This document shows, piece after piece, positions 35,419 through 46,590 of a stretch of 64,000 nucleotides of DNA; positions within the stretch are counted from its first letter, which is position 1; each line of letters begins with the position of its first letter. Origin of the DNA: Herbiconiux flava (lineage in GTDB: Bacteria > Actinomycetota > Actinomycetes > Actinomycetales > Microbacteriaceae). The DNA lies in the NCBI RefSeq assembly GCF_013409865.1, contig NZ_JACCBM010000001.1, forward strand, positions 2,914,001 through 2,978,000, written 5' to 3'. The notes beneath the pieces are model-generated. The model saw only the letters and a program-made list of their open reading frames with translations. It made no database searches and was not told where the DNA came from. The translations under genes were made by a program, and so were the position numbers.

Positions 35419-35937
35419 ATGGACACTCTGATTCAGCTGCGGGCTGCCGCGCCGTTCCTGCAGCGCTGCACGACCCCGATCGGCCGGGTCGAGGTCGTGA
35501 GCGACGGCGAGGCCGTCACCCGTGTCGCGCTCGAGGCGGCCGGGGCGCTGCCGCACGACGGGCTCGTCTTCGATTCCGACACGGTCGCCGACGAGGCGAT
35601 CGCGCAGCTGCTCGACTACTTCGAGGGCAGTCGGCAGCGGTTCACGGTGCCTCTCGCGCATCGCGGCACGCCGTTCCAGGTAGCAGTGTGGCAGGAGCTC
35701 GCCGCGCTCGGCTGGGGCGAGCCCACCGACTACGGGGCCATCGCCCGGGCGGTCGGCAAAGCCGGGGCCGGGCGCGCGGTCGGCGGGGCCGTGGCGCTGA
35801 ACCCGACGCCACTGCTCGTCGGCTGCCATCGCGTGCTCTCGGTGGCGGGGCGCATCACCGGCTGGAGCCACGGCGAGGGCGTCCCGACCAAGGCGTGGCT
35901 GCTCGCGCACGAGTCCATCGCCTTCGCGGCGGGCTGA
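35419..35937 (+). CDS. Methylated-DNA-protein cysteine methyltransferase (Ogt/MGMT)
   Basis: 172-residue suicide repair protein for O6-methylguanine. An N-terminal ribonuclease-like domain (about 1-85) precedes the winged-helix domain with FQVAVWQELAALGWGEPTDYGAIARAVG (about 92-119), the Arg finger RAVGGAVALNPTPLL and the active-site cysteine in VGCHRVLSVAGRITGWSHG (about 134-152). The canonical tetrapeptide PCHR is GCHR here, an uncommon change just before the acceptor cysteine. The acceptor Cys, the His and Arg, and the terminal LLAHE are retained, so activity is plausible. It is a single gene convergent with yaaA. Confidence 0.87.
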   Translation: MDTLIQLRAAAPFLQRCTTPIGRVEVVSDGEAVTRVALEAAGALPHDGLVFDSDTVADEAIAQLLDYFEGSRQRFTVPLAHRGTPFQVAVWQELAALGWGEPTDYGAIARAVGKAGAGRAVGGAVALNPTPLLVGCHRVLSVAGRITGWSHGEGVPTKAWLLAHESIAFAAG

Positions 35938-35991
35938 CGGCGATGACTGTGTCCAGGCCTCCAAGGCCAGCTTCAGACCCCGAGAGCGAGT

Positions 35992-36741
35992 TCAGACCTC
36001 CAGCACCAGCTCGCCCGAGGGCGCGAGCGAGAGACGATGACCGGTCGCGCTCCCCCACGCGATCAGCTCGTCCACCTCCGCGAAGTCGGTGCCGTGCTGC
36101 ACGAGTGCACGCACGAGCTCGCCCTTGCCCTTCTTGTTGAAGTGGTTCAGGGCGCGCGTGACGCCATCGGGGCCCTCGCTGACCACGCGCAGGAAGTGGC
36201 CGCGGGTGACCGCCGCGGGCACGGGGCCGAGGTGCACGTAGGCCTCCGAGCGCAGGTCGAGCACGAGCTCGTCGCGGTGGGCCAGCAGCGCCTTCGAGAT
36301 CGGTGCGCCCCAGGTGGCCTTCAGGCTGTCGCCCTCGAGTCGCGAGTCGTGCGAGAGACGGTAGGCCGGCACCGGGTCCCCGGCGCCGACGAGGCCGAAC
36401 AGCGCCGAGTGGATGCGCACGTGCTGGGCGGCGAACGAGCGGGCGGAGGCGTCGAGCGAGGGCGCGTCGAAGGCCTCGTAGAGCACACCCGTGTAGCGGT
36501 CCATCGCGGGCAAGGTGGGTGAGATCGTCAGGGCACGGTTGCGCTCCACCTCGGAGGCGAGCTTCGGGCCGAGCTTCAGGCGCTTGAGCGACTCCTCGCG
36601 GTCGCGGCTGAGCTGCTTCAGGCGGCGCACGGTGGCGCGGCGGGTCGGGGTGAGGCCCGGGTGCGACAGGGCGGCGAGATCGAGCGGAGGGCCGTCTCCC
36701 CCGTCGTGCTTGGTCTCCGAGGGCGGGAGCAGGACGAGCAT
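35992..36741 (-). CDS. yaaA: YaaA family peroxide stress protein (DUF328)
   Basis: 249-residue cytosolic protein. ATG 36741 (MLVLLPPSETKHDGGDGPP) is chosen because this is the family's fixed N-terminus and AAAGG lies upstream. YaaA in E. coli lowers free iron during hydrogen peroxide stress and has DNA-binding activity. Landmarks are LPPSETK, RYTGVLYEAFDAPSLD, HVRIHSALFGLVGAGDPVPAYRL, and RALNHFNKKGKGELVRAL near the C-terminus. Length fits the family (about 250). It lies downstream of the ATP synthase operon, behind that operon's terminator hairpin. Confidence 0.9.
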   Translation of the reverse strand: MLVLLPPSETKHDGGDGPPLDLAALSHPGLTPTRRATVRRLKQLSRDREESLKRLKLGPKLASEVERNRALTISPTLPAMDRYTGVLYEAFDAPSLDASARSFAAQHVRIHSALFGLVGAGDPVPAYRLSHDSRLEGDSLKATWGAPISKALLAHRDELVLDLRSEAYVHLGPVPAAVTRGHFLRVVSEGPDGVTRALNHFNKKGKGELVRALVQHGTDFAEVDELIAWGSATGHRLSLAPSGELVLEV

Positions 36742-36776
36742 CCGGAGCCTTTCTGCACACGAAGCGCGCGGGAATG

Positions 36777-36826
36777 CCGAAGACCGCCGGCCCCGGCTCA
36801 CGAGGAGCGGGGACGACGGCCTTCGG
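36777..36826 (-). terminator. Long hairpin after atpC, terminator of the ATP synthase operon
   Basis: On minus-strand RNA, 19-bp arms (5' arm beginning CCGAAGGCCG) pair with one mismatch and several G-U pairs around a 12-nt loop, starting 8 bp past the atpC stop. Read on the plus strand, the G-U pairs become mismatches, so the structure is oriented for atp transcripts. Confidence 0.65.
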
Positions 36827-36833
36827 AGGGTGA

Positions 36834-37100
36834 CTACTTGATCAGCTCGGCGTCGCGGGCGACGATCGTGACGGTGTCGTTCTCGACCGAGAGGAACCCG
36901 TCGTCGGCACGCGCCACGAGGCGCTCTCCGCTCGTCGCGTTCACGCGCACCTCACCGGCGGCGAGGATCGCGAGCATCGGCTCGTGACCGGCCAGGATGC
37001 CGATCTCGCCCTCGACGGTCTTGGCGACGACCATCGAGGCCTCACCGGCCCAGATCTGCTGGTCTGCCGAAACGACGCTGACGTTCAGGGGTCGGGCCAT
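36834..37100 (-). CDS. atpC: ATP synthase F1 subunit epsilon (short form)
   Basis: 88-residue central-stalk subunit. The start ATG 37100 gives MARPLNVSVVSADQQIWAGEASMVVAKTVEGEIG, the beta-sandwich domain. The protein ends directly after DDGFLSVENDTVTIVARDAELIK, so the C-terminal helical hairpin that regulates ATP hydrolysis in E. coli and Bacillus is absent. Its short length is common in this family of actinobacteria, as I recall. It ends the operon, two bases downstream of the atpD stop codon, and is followed by a strong hairpin. Confidence 0.92.
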   Translation of the reverse strand: MARPLNVSVVSADQQIWAGEASMVVAKTVEGEIGILAGHEPMLAILAAGEVRVNATSGERLVARADDGFLSVENDTVTIVARDAELIK

Positions 37101-37102
37101 GA

Positions 37103-38587
<1,485 letters not shown>

Positions 38588-38625
38588 CTACTTGGCTCTG
38601 TGACTACTGGCGGAGGCCGGGTCGC

Positions 38626-39528
38626 TTACTTGGCCGAGGCCAAGGCGTCGGCCCCGCCGACGATTTCGGAAATCTGCTGCGTGATCTCGGACTGGCGGGC
38701 GTTGTTGGCCAGACGCGTGAAGTCGCGGATCAGGTTGTCGGCGTTGTCGGAGGCCGACTTCATGGCCTTCTGACGTGCGGCGTGCTCGGCGGCGGCCGAC
38801 TGCAGCATCGCGTTGAAGATACGGCTCTCGACGTAGATCGGGAGCAGGGCATCCAGCACGGTGGCCGCGTCGGGCTCGAACTCGTACAGCGGGTAGACCT
38901 CGTTCGAGGGCTCGACGGGGGCTTCGCCCTCGACGATCTCGAGCGGGAGCAGACGCACGACCTCGGGAACCTGGCTGACCATGCTCACGAAGCGGTTGTA
39001 GACGAGGTGGATCTCGTCGACCCCGCCCTCCTGGTCGTCGAGGTTGTAGGCCTCGACCACCGCGTCGGCGATCTCTTTAGCGGTCTCGAACTGGGGCTGG
39101 TCGGTTCCACCCGTCCAGGCCTTCACGCTCGCACGCTTGCGGAAGCTGAAGTAGCCCACCGCCTTGCGGCCGACGAGGTAGAAGACGACGTTCTTGCCCT
39201 CGCTCCGCAGGAGCTCGGCCAGCTGCTCCGCCTCCTTCAGGATCGAGGAGGAGAAGGCACCGGCGAGACCGCGGTCGGAGGTGAAGACCACCACGGCGGC
39301 GGTGTCGAGCTTCTCCCGCTCGCTGGTCAGCGGGTGGTCGACGTTGGAGTACGTCGCCACCGCCGACACCGCTCGCGTGATGGCGCGGGAGTACGGGGCC
39401 GAGGCGGCCACGCGCTGCTGCGCCTTCTGGATGCGCGAGGCGGAGATCAGCTCCATGGCCCTCGTGATCTTCTTGGTCGTCTGGGCCGATTTGATCCTCG
39501 ACCGATAGACCCTGAGCTGAGCGCCCAT
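38626..39528 (-). CDS. atpG: ATP synthase F1 subunit gamma
   Basis: 300-residue central rotor shaft. The N-terminal helix [29 protein letters not shown] and the C-terminal helix [40 protein letters not shown] are the conserved coiled-coil pair. The middle Rossmann-like domain includes [15 protein letters not shown]. It is two bases downstream of the atpA stop. Confidence 0.97.
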   Translation of the reverse strand: MGAQLRVYRSRIKSAQTTKKITRAMELISASRIQKAQQRVAASAPYSRAITRAVSAVATYSNVDHPLTSEREKLDTAAVVVFTSDRGLAGAFSSSILKEAEQLAELLRSEGKNVVFYLVGRKAVGYFSFRKRASVKAWTGGTDQPQFETAKEIADAVVEAYNLDDQEGGVDEIHLVYNRFVSMVSQVPEVVRLLPLEIVEGEAPVEPSNEVYPLYEFEPDAATVLDALLPIYVESRIFNAMLQSAAAEHAARQKAMKSASDNADNLIRDFTRLANNARQSEITQQISEIVGGADALASAK

Positions 39529-39530
39529 GC

Positions 39531-41168
39531 TTAGCGGCGACCCTTCACGATCTTCTCCTGGCCGACGTCGGCCTTGTCGGTCGCCTGGAACTGCTCCTTG
39601 CCCACCGAGGCGAGCGGCTTGCCCTCACCCGTCTGGAACTCGAGCTTGAACTGGTCGACCGCCTTGTCCAGCGCCGCGACGGTGTCGTCGTCAAGCTTGT
39701 TGGTCTCGCGGAGCGTGGTGAGGATGTCGGTCGTGCGACCGACGAACTCGAGCAGCTCGGCCTCGAAGCGGAGGATGTCCTCGACCGGGACCTCGTCCAG
39801 CTTGCCCTTGGTGCCGGCCCAGATCGAGACGACCTGCTGCTCGACGGGGAACGGCGAGTACTGCGGCTGCTTGAGCAGCTCGGTGAGACGGGCGCCTCGG
39901 GCGAGCTGACGGCGCGACGCGGCGTCGAGGTCGGACGCGAACATCGCGAAGGCCTCGAGCGAGCGGTACTGGGCGAGCTCGAGCTTCAGCGTTCCGGAGA
40001 CCGACTTGATCGACTTGACCTGGGCGTCGCCACCCACTCGCGAGACCGAGATGCCGACGTCGACAGCGGGGCGCTGGTTGGCGTTGAACAGGTCGGACTG
40101 CAGGAAGATCTGGCCGTCGGTGATCGAGATCACGTTGGTCGGGATGTACGCCGAGACGTCGTTCGCCTTGGTCTCGATGATCGGCAGACCGGTCATCGAG
40201 CCGGCGCCCAGCTCGTCGGACAGCTTCGCGCAGCGCTCGAGCAGACGCGAGTGCAGGTAGAAGACGTCACCGGGGTACGCCTCGCGTCCCGGCGGACGGC
40301 GCAGCAGCAGCGACACGGCGCGGTAGGCCTCGGCCTGCTTGGACAGGTCGTCGAAGATGATCAGGACGTGCTTGCCGCCGTACATCCAGTGCTGGCCGAT
40401 GGCCGAGCCGGTGTAGGGCGCCAGGTACTTGAAGCCCGCGGGGTCGGAGGCCGGCGACGCGACGATGGTGGTGTACTCCATCGCTCCGGCGTCTTCGAGG
40501 GCACCGCGCACCGAGGCGATGGTCGAGCCCTTCTGGCCGATCGCGACATAGATGCAGCGGACCTGCTTGTTGACGTCGCCGGAGTCCCAGTTGGCCTTCT
40601 GGTTGATGATCGTGTCGATCGCGATGGCCGTCTTGCCGGTCTGGCGGTCGCCGATGATCAGCTGGCGCTGGCCGCGGCCGATCGGGATCATGGCGTCGAT
40701 GGCCTTGATACCGGTCTGCATGGGCTCGTGCACGCTCTTGCGGGACATGACGCCCGGCGCCTGGAGCTCGAGCTCGCGGCGGCCCTCGGCGACGATCTCG
40801 CCGAGACCGTCGATCGGGTTGCCGAGCGGGTCGACGACGCGGCCGAGGTAGTTGTCGCCCACGGGGACCGAGAGCACCTCACCCGTGCGGGTGACTTCCT
40901 GGCCCTCTTCGATGCCGGTGAACTCACCGAGCACGATGACACCGATCTCGTCCTCGTCGAGGTTCTGGGCGAGGCCCAGCGTGCCGTCGGAGAAGCGGAT
41001 CAGCTCGTTGGCCATCACACCGGGGAGGCCCTCGACGTGCGCGATGCCGTCGGCGGCGTCGATGACGTAGCCGACCTCGGTCGTCGAGGCCTTGCCGGGC
41101 TCGTAGGCGGCGACGAAGTCTTTGAGAGCGTCGCGGATCTCATCGGGGCGGATCGTAAGTTCAGCCAT
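39531..41168 (-). CDS. atpA: ATP synthase F1 subunit alpha
   Basis: 545-residue non-catalytic subunit. Nucleotide-binding Walker [15 protein letters not shown] starts about residue 170, and the arginine-finger region is [20 protein letters not shown] (about 372-391). The N-terminal beta barrel and the [15 protein letters not shown] block are complete. The C-terminus extends ~20 residues past the usual end with [27 protein letters not shown], a Lys-rich tail. The start is ATG 41168, spaced 53 bp from atpH. Confidence 0.98.
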   Translation of the reverse strand: MAELTIRPDEIRDALKDFVAAYEPGKASTTEVGYVIDAADGIAHVEGLPGVMANELIRFSDGTLGLAQNLDEDEIGVIVLGEFTGIEEGQEVTRTGEVLSVPVGDNYLGRVVDPLGNPIDGLGEIVAEGRRELELQAPGVMSRKSVHEPMQTGIKAIDAMIPIGRGQRQLIIGDRQTGKTAIAIDTIINQKANWDSGDVNKQVRCIYVAIGQKGSTIASVRGALEDAGAMEYTTIVASPASDPAGFKYLAPYTGSAIGQHWMYGGKHVLIIFDDLSKQAEAYRAVSLLLRRPPGREAYPGDVFYLHSRLLERCAKLSDELGAGSMTGLPIIETKANDVSAYIPTNVISITDGQIFLQSDLFNANQRPAVDVGISVSRVGGDAQVKSIKSVSGTLKLELAQYRSLEAFAMFASDLDAASRRQLARGARLTELLKQPQYSPFPVEQQVVSIWAGTKGKLDEVPVEDILRFEAELLEFVGRTTDILTTLRETNKLDDDTVAALDKAVDQFKLEFQTGEGKPLASVGKEQFQATDKADVGQEKIVKGRR

Positions 41169-41221
41169 CGTTTTCCCTTTTCTGATGGGGTATGCCCCCA
41201 GTGTGTTCCTGTGCCCTCTGA

Positions 41222-42019
41222 TTAGCCAGCGAGCTGAAGTCTCAAATCGTTGATGCGCGTCGCGACGCTCCCGTCGATGACGTCGTCACCGATCTGGATG
41301 CGGACACCGCCCACCACCGTGGGGTCGATCACCTGGTTGATCCGCACCGGCACGCGATAGCTGCCGGTGAGGGCCTTCTCGAGCCGGGCGATGCGGTCGG
41401 AGCTCAGCGGAGTCGCGACGGTCACCGTCGCCACCCGCGAACCGGCCTCGTCGGCCACGATCGTGGAGGCGTAGCGGATGAGTTCGCCGATGCGCCGGCC
41501 GCGCGGCTGGGTGACCAGCTGACGGACGATCGCGACGGTCTGCTCCGAGGCACGCCCGCCGAGCAGACGCTCGACGAGGCCGCGCTTCTGCTCCGTGGAG
41601 CCGAGCTTCGACCCGAGTGCGAGCTCGAGCGACGAGTCGCTCGTCACCGCGCGGGCGAACTCGAACAGCTCGCGGTCGATCGACATCGACGAGGGCGCCG
41701 AGAAGGCCACGGCACGGATGCCGAGCTCCTCGATGCCCGCGAGGAGGTCGTTCTTCGACGACCAGCGGCTGGCGACCACGGTGTCGAGCAGGTCGACCGT
41801 GGTCGCGCTGTAGCCGGTGCCGAACAGGCGGCGCACGAGCGCCGCCTTGGCCGCCGGCTCCACTCCGGGGTCGGAGAGGGCTGCCAGCAGGTGCGACGAA
41901 TCTCCGATGATCCGACCAGCGGCGAAGAGCTCTTCTCCCGTGGCCAGATCGACCGCGCCGGCCACGCTCGACAGACGAGCGGTGGCGCCGGCGAGGGCTT
42001 CTCTGGTCGCGCTACCCAT
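41222..42019 (-). CDS. atpH: ATP synthase F1 subunit delta
   Basis: 265-residue peripheral-stalk subunit, longer than the ~180-residue classical OSCP but normal for actinobacteria, where delta carries an extra N-terminal helical region. It starts at ATG 42019 ([16 protein letters not shown]). The C-terminal signature with [22 protein letters not shown] is the conserved delta motif. The gene is separated by four bases from atpF. It connects F1 alpha to the b-subunit stalk. Confidence 0.95.
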   Translation of the reverse strand: MGSATREALAGATARLSSVAGAVDLATGEELFAAGRIIGDSSHLLAALSDPGVEPAAKAALVRRLFGTGYSATTVDLLDTVVASRWSSKNDLLAGIEELGIRAVAFSAPSSMSIDRELFEFARAVTSDSSLELALGSKLGSTEQKRGLVERLLGGRASEQTVAIVRQLVTQPRGRRIGELIRYASTIVADEAGSRVATVTVATPLSSDRIARLEKALTGSYRVPVRINQVIDPTVVGGVRIQIGDDVIDGSVATRINDLRLQLAG

Positions 42020-42023
42020 GGTG

Positions 42024-42569
42024 CTACTTCTTTCCCGAGGTGTCGGCCTCGAGGTCGGCGAGGAAGCGGTCGACCAGGGCCGTCGCCTTCGCGTCGTCGG
42101 AGAGGGACTCGCCCACGACACCCGATGCGAGGTCGATGGCCAGCGAGCCGACCTCCGAGCGCAGGGACACGAGGGCCGCCTGACGGTCGGCCTCGATCGC
42201 GACCTGGGCGTTCGCCTTGGTGCGCTCGGCCTCGTTCTGAGCCTGAGCGGTGACCTCGGCGCCGATGCGCTGGGCGTCGACACGGGCCTGCTCACGGATC
42301 TTCGCGGCCTCGGCGCGTGCCTCGGCCAGCTGGGCGGTGTACTGCTGGAGGGCAGCCTCCGCCTCGCGCTGGGCCTCGTCGGCCTTCTCCATGTTTCCCT
42401 CGATCGCGGCGGACCGCTCGTCGAGGAGCTTCTTCATGCGCGGAAGCACGAGCCTCCAGAAGAAGAAGAGGATGACGACGAAGCACACGGCCGACCAGAT
42501 GATGTCATATGGCGCCGGGATGAGCGGGTTCGTGCCTTCTTCGCCAGCAGCCAGAATTGCGTTCAGCAT
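42024..42569 (-). CDS. atpF: ATP synthase Fo subunit b
   Basis: 181-residue stator subunit with a single N-terminal transmembrane helix (DIIWSAVCFVVILFFFWRL, about 25-43) followed by a long Ala/Glu/Arg-rich helix that dimerises along F1 (about 45-165). No second b' gene is present, as expected for the heterotrophic actinobacterial operon. It sits between atpE and atpH. Confidence 0.95.
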   Translation of the reverse strand: MLNAILAAGEEGTNPLIPAPYDIIWSAVCFVVILFFFWRLVLPRMKKLLDERSAAIEGNMEKADEAQREAEAALQQYTAQLAEARAEAAKIREQARVDAQRIGAEVTAQAQNEAERTKANAQVAIEADRQAALVSLRSEVGSLAIDLASGVVGESLSDDAKATALVDRFLADLEADTSGKK

Positions 42570-42600
42570 TCCAGCCTCCTTATCGATCGAAGATGGGCTA

Positions 42601-43694
<1,094 letters not shown>

Positions 43695-43797
43695 AGCGTT
43701 AGCTATCAGCGCTATCTCCTGTTCGGGGCGTGGAACTGTTCATAGTTCTCGCGACGACGAGCGGGTGGGAGGGGTGCTGCAGAGAGAATGCGAAGGC

Positions 43798-43826
43798 ATT
43801 GTCCCGCGGCGGAACGATCTTGACAA
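43798..43826 (-). promoter_or_regulatory. Probable promoter of the ATP synthase operon
   Basis: On the minus strand, TTGTCA (43826-43821), a 17-bp spacer, and GACAAT (43803-43798), in the 174-bp gap upstream of atpB. An inverted repeat, CTTGA / TCAAG at 43819-43836, overlaps the -35 element and could be an operator. Hexamers match the housekeeping consensus at four of six positions each or better. Confidence 0.55.
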
Positions 43827-43868
43827 CCCTATCAAGAGTTAGGGCATCCTGACGAATCGTGAAGCCCT

Positions 43869-44357
43869 TCACTGCCCACCGGGAAGCCGCACGTCGGAGG
43901 CGTAGGGCATCCGGCTGCGTGCCACGACGACCACGTCGACCACGAGGGTGCCGATCACGGCGACGACGATGCTGAGGAACAGCACGACGTCGTTGGTGAA
44001 GTCCGCGCCGCGCAGCAGCACCACCAGCACGATGAACAGGGCGAACTTGACGATCCACGAGCCGAGCACGATCACGAAGAACAGCGTCGTGAACAGCGGT
44101 GACGCGGCGAAGCGGTTGGCCACCAGGATGCTCGCCGCGGTGATGCCCGCGAACACCAGCACCATCACCGTGCCGATGAGGGCGCTGATCGCCCCCGTCC
44201 AGCCGTCGACGAGGTAGCCGACCACTCCCCCGACGACGGCGATGACCAGGGCGAGCACCGCATCCCACTTGAGGATCGTCGAGAACACCCCCGTCGAGGA
44301 CGGCGTCGGGTAGTTGCCCCGCGGAGCGGGAGCGGGTGCGGGTTCGTTGACGGTCAC
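43869..44357 (-). CDS. AtpI-like membrane protein upstream of atpB
   Basis: 162-residue protein with four predicted helices (about 32-50, 54-76, 90-115, 122-146) after a Pro/Ala-rich N-terminus. Position immediately upstream of atpB, between wecA and the atp genes, is the place of atpI-like genes in actinobacteria; AtpI-type proteins aid c-ring assembly elsewhere, but sequence similarity is too weak here to be firm. The start GTG overlaps the wecA stop (GTGA). Confidence 0.72.
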   Translation of the reverse strand: MTVNEPAPAPAPRGNYPTPSSTGVFSTILKWDAVLALVIAVVGGVVGYLVDGWTGAISALIGTVMVLVFAGITAASILVANRFAASPLFTTLFFVIVLGSWIVKFALFIVLVVLLRGADFTNDVVLFLSIVVAVIGTLVVDVVVVARSRMPYASDVRLPGGQ

Positions 44358-45559
44358 GGGGTGGACTCCTTGATGTCGTCGGCGGCCGCGTCGAGCGGGT
44401 CGTCGCCGGCTTTGGCACGGGCTTCGAGGGTGCCCGCGTCGGCGGACTGGGCGGCGAACTCGCGCCGCTTGGCGCGGCTGAGGGGCGACAGCGTCAGCAC
44501 CGTGCAGACCGCGATGCCGAGACCGAGCACGATGAAGGCGGGCCAGTACGGATCGAGCACGAAGAAGAGCAGGCAGCCGATCGAGATGACGGCCGTCCAG
44601 GCGTAGAAGATCAGCACGGCCTGCAAGTGGCTGTGGCCCATGTCGAGCAGGCGGTGGTGCAGGTGCTTGCGGTCGGCGCTGAACGGGCTCTTGCCCGCCC
44701 GCAGCCGACGGATCACCGCGAGGCTGAAGTCGAGCAGCGGGATGATCAGGATGGCGAACGGCAGCAGGATCGGGATGAACGCCGGCAGCAGCTCCGAACG
44801 GCCGAGCTGCGCGGGGTCGACCTGGCCGGTGACGGCGATGGCGCTGGTGGCCATCAGGAGGCCGACGAGCAGTGCGCCGGCGTCGCCCATGAACAGCTTC
44901 GCCGGGTGGAAGTTCAGCGGCAGGAAGCCGGCGCAGGCGCCGATCAGCACCGCGGTGATGAGCGAGGCGAGGTTGAAGTAGTCCGTCGGCGACGTCTCCT
45001 GGGCGAGGAGGTAGCTGTAGAGGAAGAACACTCCGTTCGCGATGAGCGCTACGCCAGCCACGAGCCCGTCGAGACCGTCGATGAAGTTGATCGCGTTCAT
45101 CACCAGCACGACCGCGAGGATCGTGATGATCAGCGACATCGCCGGCGACCCGATGCCGCGGGTGTCACCGATCGGCAGCGAGAGGATCTGCACGCCCTGC
45201 CAGGCCAGGAGCCCGGCGGCGAGGATCTGGCCGGCCAGCTTGGTGAGCCAGTCGAGGTCCCAGATGTCGTCGGCGACGCCGATGACCACGATGATCAGAG
45301 CGGCGCCGAGGATGGCCCAGACCTTGCCGGGCTCGGCGAACACCAGCCGGAACCAGCTGATCTGCGAGGCGACCCCGATGGCGACGACGACACCGAGGAA
45401 CATCGCGATGCCGCCGAGCCGCGGCGTGGGACGCGTGTGCACGTCGCGCTCGCGGATCTTCGGGTACAGCCGGTAGCGGTGGCTGAGCTTGTAGATGACC
45501 CAGGTCAGGCCGAAGGTGACGACGGCGGAGACGAGGGCGACGAGGAGGTAGAACCGCAC
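44354..45559 (-). CDS. wecA: Undecaprenyl-phosphate GlcNAc-1-phosphate transferase (WecA/TagO family)
   Basis: 401-residue polytopic enzyme that starts lipid-linked polymer synthesis by transferring a HexNAc-phosphate to undecaprenyl phosphate. Start GTG 45559 (VRFYLLVALVSAVV) lies one base after the sua5 stop. Signatures: RLGGIAMFLG (about 48-57), DDIWDLDWLTKL (about 100-111), NAINFIDGLDGLVAG (about 162-176), and a cytosolic GDAGALLVGLL (about 218-228). The cytosolic tail with HHRLLDMGHSHLQAVLIFY carries the His motif. In actinobacteria this leads to arabinogalactan or teichoic-acid-type linkers. Conserved location before the atp operon. Confidence 0.92.
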   Translation of the reverse strand: MRFYLLVALVSAVVTFGLTWVIYKLSHRYRLYPKIRERDVHTRPTPRLGGIAMFLGVVVAIGVASQISWFRLVFAEPGKVWAILGAALIIVVIGVADDIWDLDWLTKLAGQILAAGLLAWQGVQILSLPIGDTRGIGSPAMSLIITILAVVLVMNAINFIDGLDGLVAGVALIANGVFFLYSYLLAQETSPTDYFNLASLITAVLIGACAGFLPLNFHPAKLFMGDAGALLVGLLMATSAIAVTGQVDPAQLGRSELLPAFIPILLPFAILIIPLLDFSLAVIRRLRAGKSPFSADRKHLHHRLLDMGHSHLQAVLIFYAWTAVISIGCLLFFVLDPYWPAFIVLGLGIAVCTVLTLSPLSRAKRREFAAQSADAGTLEARAKAGDDPLDAAADDIKESTP

Positions 45560-45560
45560 G

Positions 45561-46283
45561 TCAGGCGCCGGGCCCTGACGTGCTGGCTCCTGGGCTGCCG
45601 GGCGCGGGGGTGCCGGAAGCCGCGTCGCCCGGAGCCGGCAGGAGCAGCTCGCCGACGACCTCGCGCAGCCGCTCCTCGGAGACGGCCCCGTGGCGCACGA
45701 CGCGGAGCGTGCCGTCGGGGCGCGTGGCGTCGACGATGGTGGAGGCCACCGCATCCGCCCGCTCTCCCCCGTCGAGGTAGACCGTGACGCTGTCGCCGAG
45801 CATGTCGAGCGCCTGATGCGCCGTGGCGGCTGCCGGCTGCCCGGTGAGGTTCGCGCTCGAGACCGCGAGGGGGCCGGTGTCGGCGAGCAACTCGAGGGCG
45901 ATCGGGTCGTTCGGCATGCGCAGCGCAACGGTGCCGCCGGTCTCGCCGAGATCCCAGGCGAGGGAGGGGGTCGCTCGCAGGATGAGCGTGAGGCCCCCTG
46001 GCCAGAAGGCGTCGACGAGGTCGCGCGCCGAGGCCGGGATGCCGACCGCGAGGGCGTCGAGCGTCGGCGAACCCGGGATGAGCACGGGCGGGGGCGACTG
46101 GCGGGTGCGACCCTTGGCGTCGAGCAGTCGTTGCACCGCACGCGGCTGGAACGCGTCGGCGGCCAGCCCGTACACCGTGTCGGTGGGGATGACGGCGAGC
46201 TCGCCACGCGCGATCGCGGCGCGGGCGAGTCGCATGCCGCTCAGCAGCTCGGTGGACACGGAGCAGTCGTAAAGGGAAGCCAT
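45561..46283 (-). CDS. L-threonylcarbamoyladenylate synthase (Sua5/YrdC/TsaC family)
   Basis: 240-residue enzyme making threonylcarbamoyl-AMP for t6A37 tRNA modification. The YrdC core is visible: LAVIPTDTVYGLAADAF (about 29-45), LDAKGRTRQSPPPVLI (about 54-69), DAFWPGGLTLILRA (about 88-101), LRMPNDPIALELL and SSANLTGQP. The final 25 residues are a Pro/Ser/Gly-rich tail. There is no Sua5 C-terminal domain. The ATG is preceded ten bases upstream by TATCAT and shows no ribosome binding site, so a short or absent leader is possible. Confidence 0.92.
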   Translation of the reverse strand: MASLYDCSVSTELLSGMRLARAAIARGELAVIPTDTVYGLAADAFQPRAVQRLLDAKGRTRQSPPPVLIPGSPTLDALAVGIPASARDLVDAFWPGGLTLILRATPSLAWDLGETGGTVALRMPNDPIALELLADTGPLAVSSANLTGQPAAATAHQALDMLGDSVTVYLDGGERADAVASTIVDATRPDGTLRVVRHGAVSEERLREVVGELLLPAPGDAASGTPAPGSPGASTSGPGA

Positions 46284-46330
46284 TGCAGCACCAATGATAG
46301 CTGGGTCGCCCGGAAGGGCCCGGGAGGCGC

Positions 46331-46522
46331 TCAGCGCTTGGGAACGCGCCCGCGGCCGAAGATCAGCCAGAGGATCGAGCCGAGGATCGACAGGAAGAAC
46401 GCCACCAGGATCCAGATGAACTTGCCGAGCCCGCCGTGGTTGGGGTTCTTGACGATCGAGACGACCGTCACGATGAAGACGATCAGGCCGACGATGCCGA
46501 ATGTGAAGCTGATGGGTTCCAT
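46331..46522 (-). CDS. Small PLDc_N-type membrane protein
   Basis: 63-residue protein with two transmembrane helices (about 4-24 and 35-55) joined by KNPNHGGLGKFIWIL; W and GLGK resemble the phospholipase-D N-terminal (PLDc_N) module found alone in many actinobacteria. The C-terminal FGRGRVPKR is cytosolic and basic. It lies between prmC and sua5 in the same direction. Function unknown. Confidence 0.75.
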   Translation of the reverse strand: MEPISFTFGIVGLIVFIVTVVSIVKNPNHGGLGKFIWILVAFFLSILGSILWLIFGRGRVPKR

Positions 46523-46536
46523 GCTGGAATTCTAGG

Positions 46537-46590
46537 GGTGCCGGCTCGGGGGTGCCGGCTCATTGGTGCCGGCTCAGGGGGTGCCGACTC
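46537..46590. repeat. Short tandem repeat in the 3' flank of prmC
   Basis: Four copies of GGTGCCGGCTC (last copy GGTGCCGACTC) at 46537, 46551, 46565 and 46580, spaced 14, 14 and 15 bp. The array fills the gap between the small membrane gene and the stop codon of prmC. Confidence 0.85.
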
